A DNA stretch of 5,762 nucleotides from Paracoccaceae bacterium (GTDB taxonomy: Bacteria > Pseudomonadota > Alphaproteobacteria > Rhodobacterales > Rhodobacteraceae): contig JALQYS010000267.1 of assembly GCA_023254015.1 (NCBI GenBank), positions 1-5,762 on the forward strand. Direction: 5' to 3'. Shown piece by piece: positions 5,642-5,762 of the stretch. Each line of letters opens with the position of its first letter. Positions within the stretch are counted from its first letter, which is position 1. The notes under the pieces were generated by a model. The model made no database searches and was not told the origin of the DNA. It saw nothing but the letters and a program-made list of their open reading frames with translations. A program made the position numbers and the translations under genes.

Positions 5642-5762
5642 AGCCGGGAGCGGTTGCATAAGCAATGAATGTGCCGCCGGGCGCAGTTGCCGTGGCGAGT
5701 CCTTTGCCGCCGCCGGAGCGGAAACTGCGAGCGAAAGGATTGTTTCGGCAGGCATCGAGAAT
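5451..5762 (-). CDS. Caspase-like (peptidase C14) fragment with out-of-frame tail
   Basis: Reading the minus strand from the right edge (5762) gives 44 residues that fit the p20 catalytic segment of bacterial caspase-like proteins. ILDACRNNPF carries the catalytic Cys (codon 5750-5748). GTFIAYATAPGSVAA (to 5631) matches the block that in the family normally continues with an Asp-Gly pair. Family members are cysteine peptidases that cleave after basic or acidic residues and often carry sensor or repeat domains. The catalytic His and everything upstream lie outside the window. After 5631 the homology ends and the frame reads 59 residues of nonsense (LPHRQRLVRW...) out of frame with the transporter tail, stopping at TGA 5453-5451. 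Third-position GC in the caspase part is about 57% by my count, against roughly 85% in the transporter part. That suggests a different genomic origin. As it stands the domain is truncated and probably inactive. Confidence 0.75.
   Translation of the reverse strand: MLDACRNNPFARSFRSGGGKGLATATAPGGTFIAYATAPGSVAALPHRQRLVRWPSARDRLRDLGPGGQHLYRPVVCDHRRADDRRDRCDLRAGRNPQERHLC
5631..5641. other. Junction between caspase-like and transporter sequence
   Basis: On the minus strand the bases CTGTCGCTGCC serve both reading frames: Ser-Val-Ala-Ala of the caspase-like block and Leu-Ser-Leu-Pro of the transporter. Each family can be read up to or from here, and the two lie in different frames. The breakpoint cannot be placed more closely because these bases fit both genes. 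This is the signature of joining at about 10 bases of shared sequence. Confidence 0.7.

Noticed and set aside
5642..5755. Start of the transporter at the ATG at 5755
   Set aside because: The text between 5755 and 5641 in this frame is unrelated to MHS transporters, and the same bases encode a caspase-like segment in another frame.
1..5762. CRISPR, tRNA, insertion sequence or prophage signals
   Set aside because: No regularly spaced repeats, cloverleaf-like sequence, transposase motif or attachment-site pair was seen on either strand.

Overview
The window is GC-rich, with coding sequence dominated by G or C at third codon positions. Its gene content (YcjX/YcjF pair, TruA, NhaA, a stand-alone receiver, an MHS-type transporter tail) looks like an alphaproteobacterium, most likely of the Rhodobacter/Paracoccaceae type. 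That assignment is by protein style and codon use, not by a search. I saw no tRNA, rRNA, CRISPR array, insertion sequence or origin.

Layout. Positions 1-1792 (minus strand) hold a two-gene unit: a YcjX-like P-loop NTPase followed, with a 4-base GTGA overlap, by the start of a YcjF/TIGR01620-like membrane protein that runs off the left edge. Positions 1881-3083 (plus strand) hold an unrecognised ORF of about 140 codons, 9 bases ahead of truA (tRNA pseudouridine synthase A). Between these divergent units is a run of ten G residues just after a possible upstream ATG. truA converges on nhaA with 6 bases between the stop codons. Positions 3090-4836 (minus strand) hold a 127-residue single-domain response regulator followed by a divergent NhaA-type sodium/proton antiporter. 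Positions 4936-5220 (plus strand) hold a 94-residue three-helix membrane protein of unknown role, divergent from the response regulator. A non-coding stretch of 217 bases with hairpins separates it from the right-hand end.

The right-hand end (5438-5762, minus strand) is the most surprising part. In one frame, 5762 down to about 5631 encodes the catalytic-cysteine segment of a caspase-like (peptidase C14) protein, with the DACRNNPF motif and the typical IAYATAPGSVAA block. At about 5631-5641 the homology switches abruptly and out of frame to the last two helices of an MHS-family major facilitator transporter, which ends at 5438. Third-position GC also changes at this point. It is either a short-homology recombination junction or, at least as likely, a chimeric assembly or read join at the end of a contig.

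Functionally the remainder is a core-genome mosaic: stress-associated inner-membrane proteins (YcjX/YcjF), tRNA modification (TruA), cation/pH homeostasis (NhaA) and signalling (receiver). Nothing ties them into one new pathway. The points worth following up are the caspase/transporter junction, the G10 tract before the unknown ORF, the NhaA sequence deviations and the orphan receiver.
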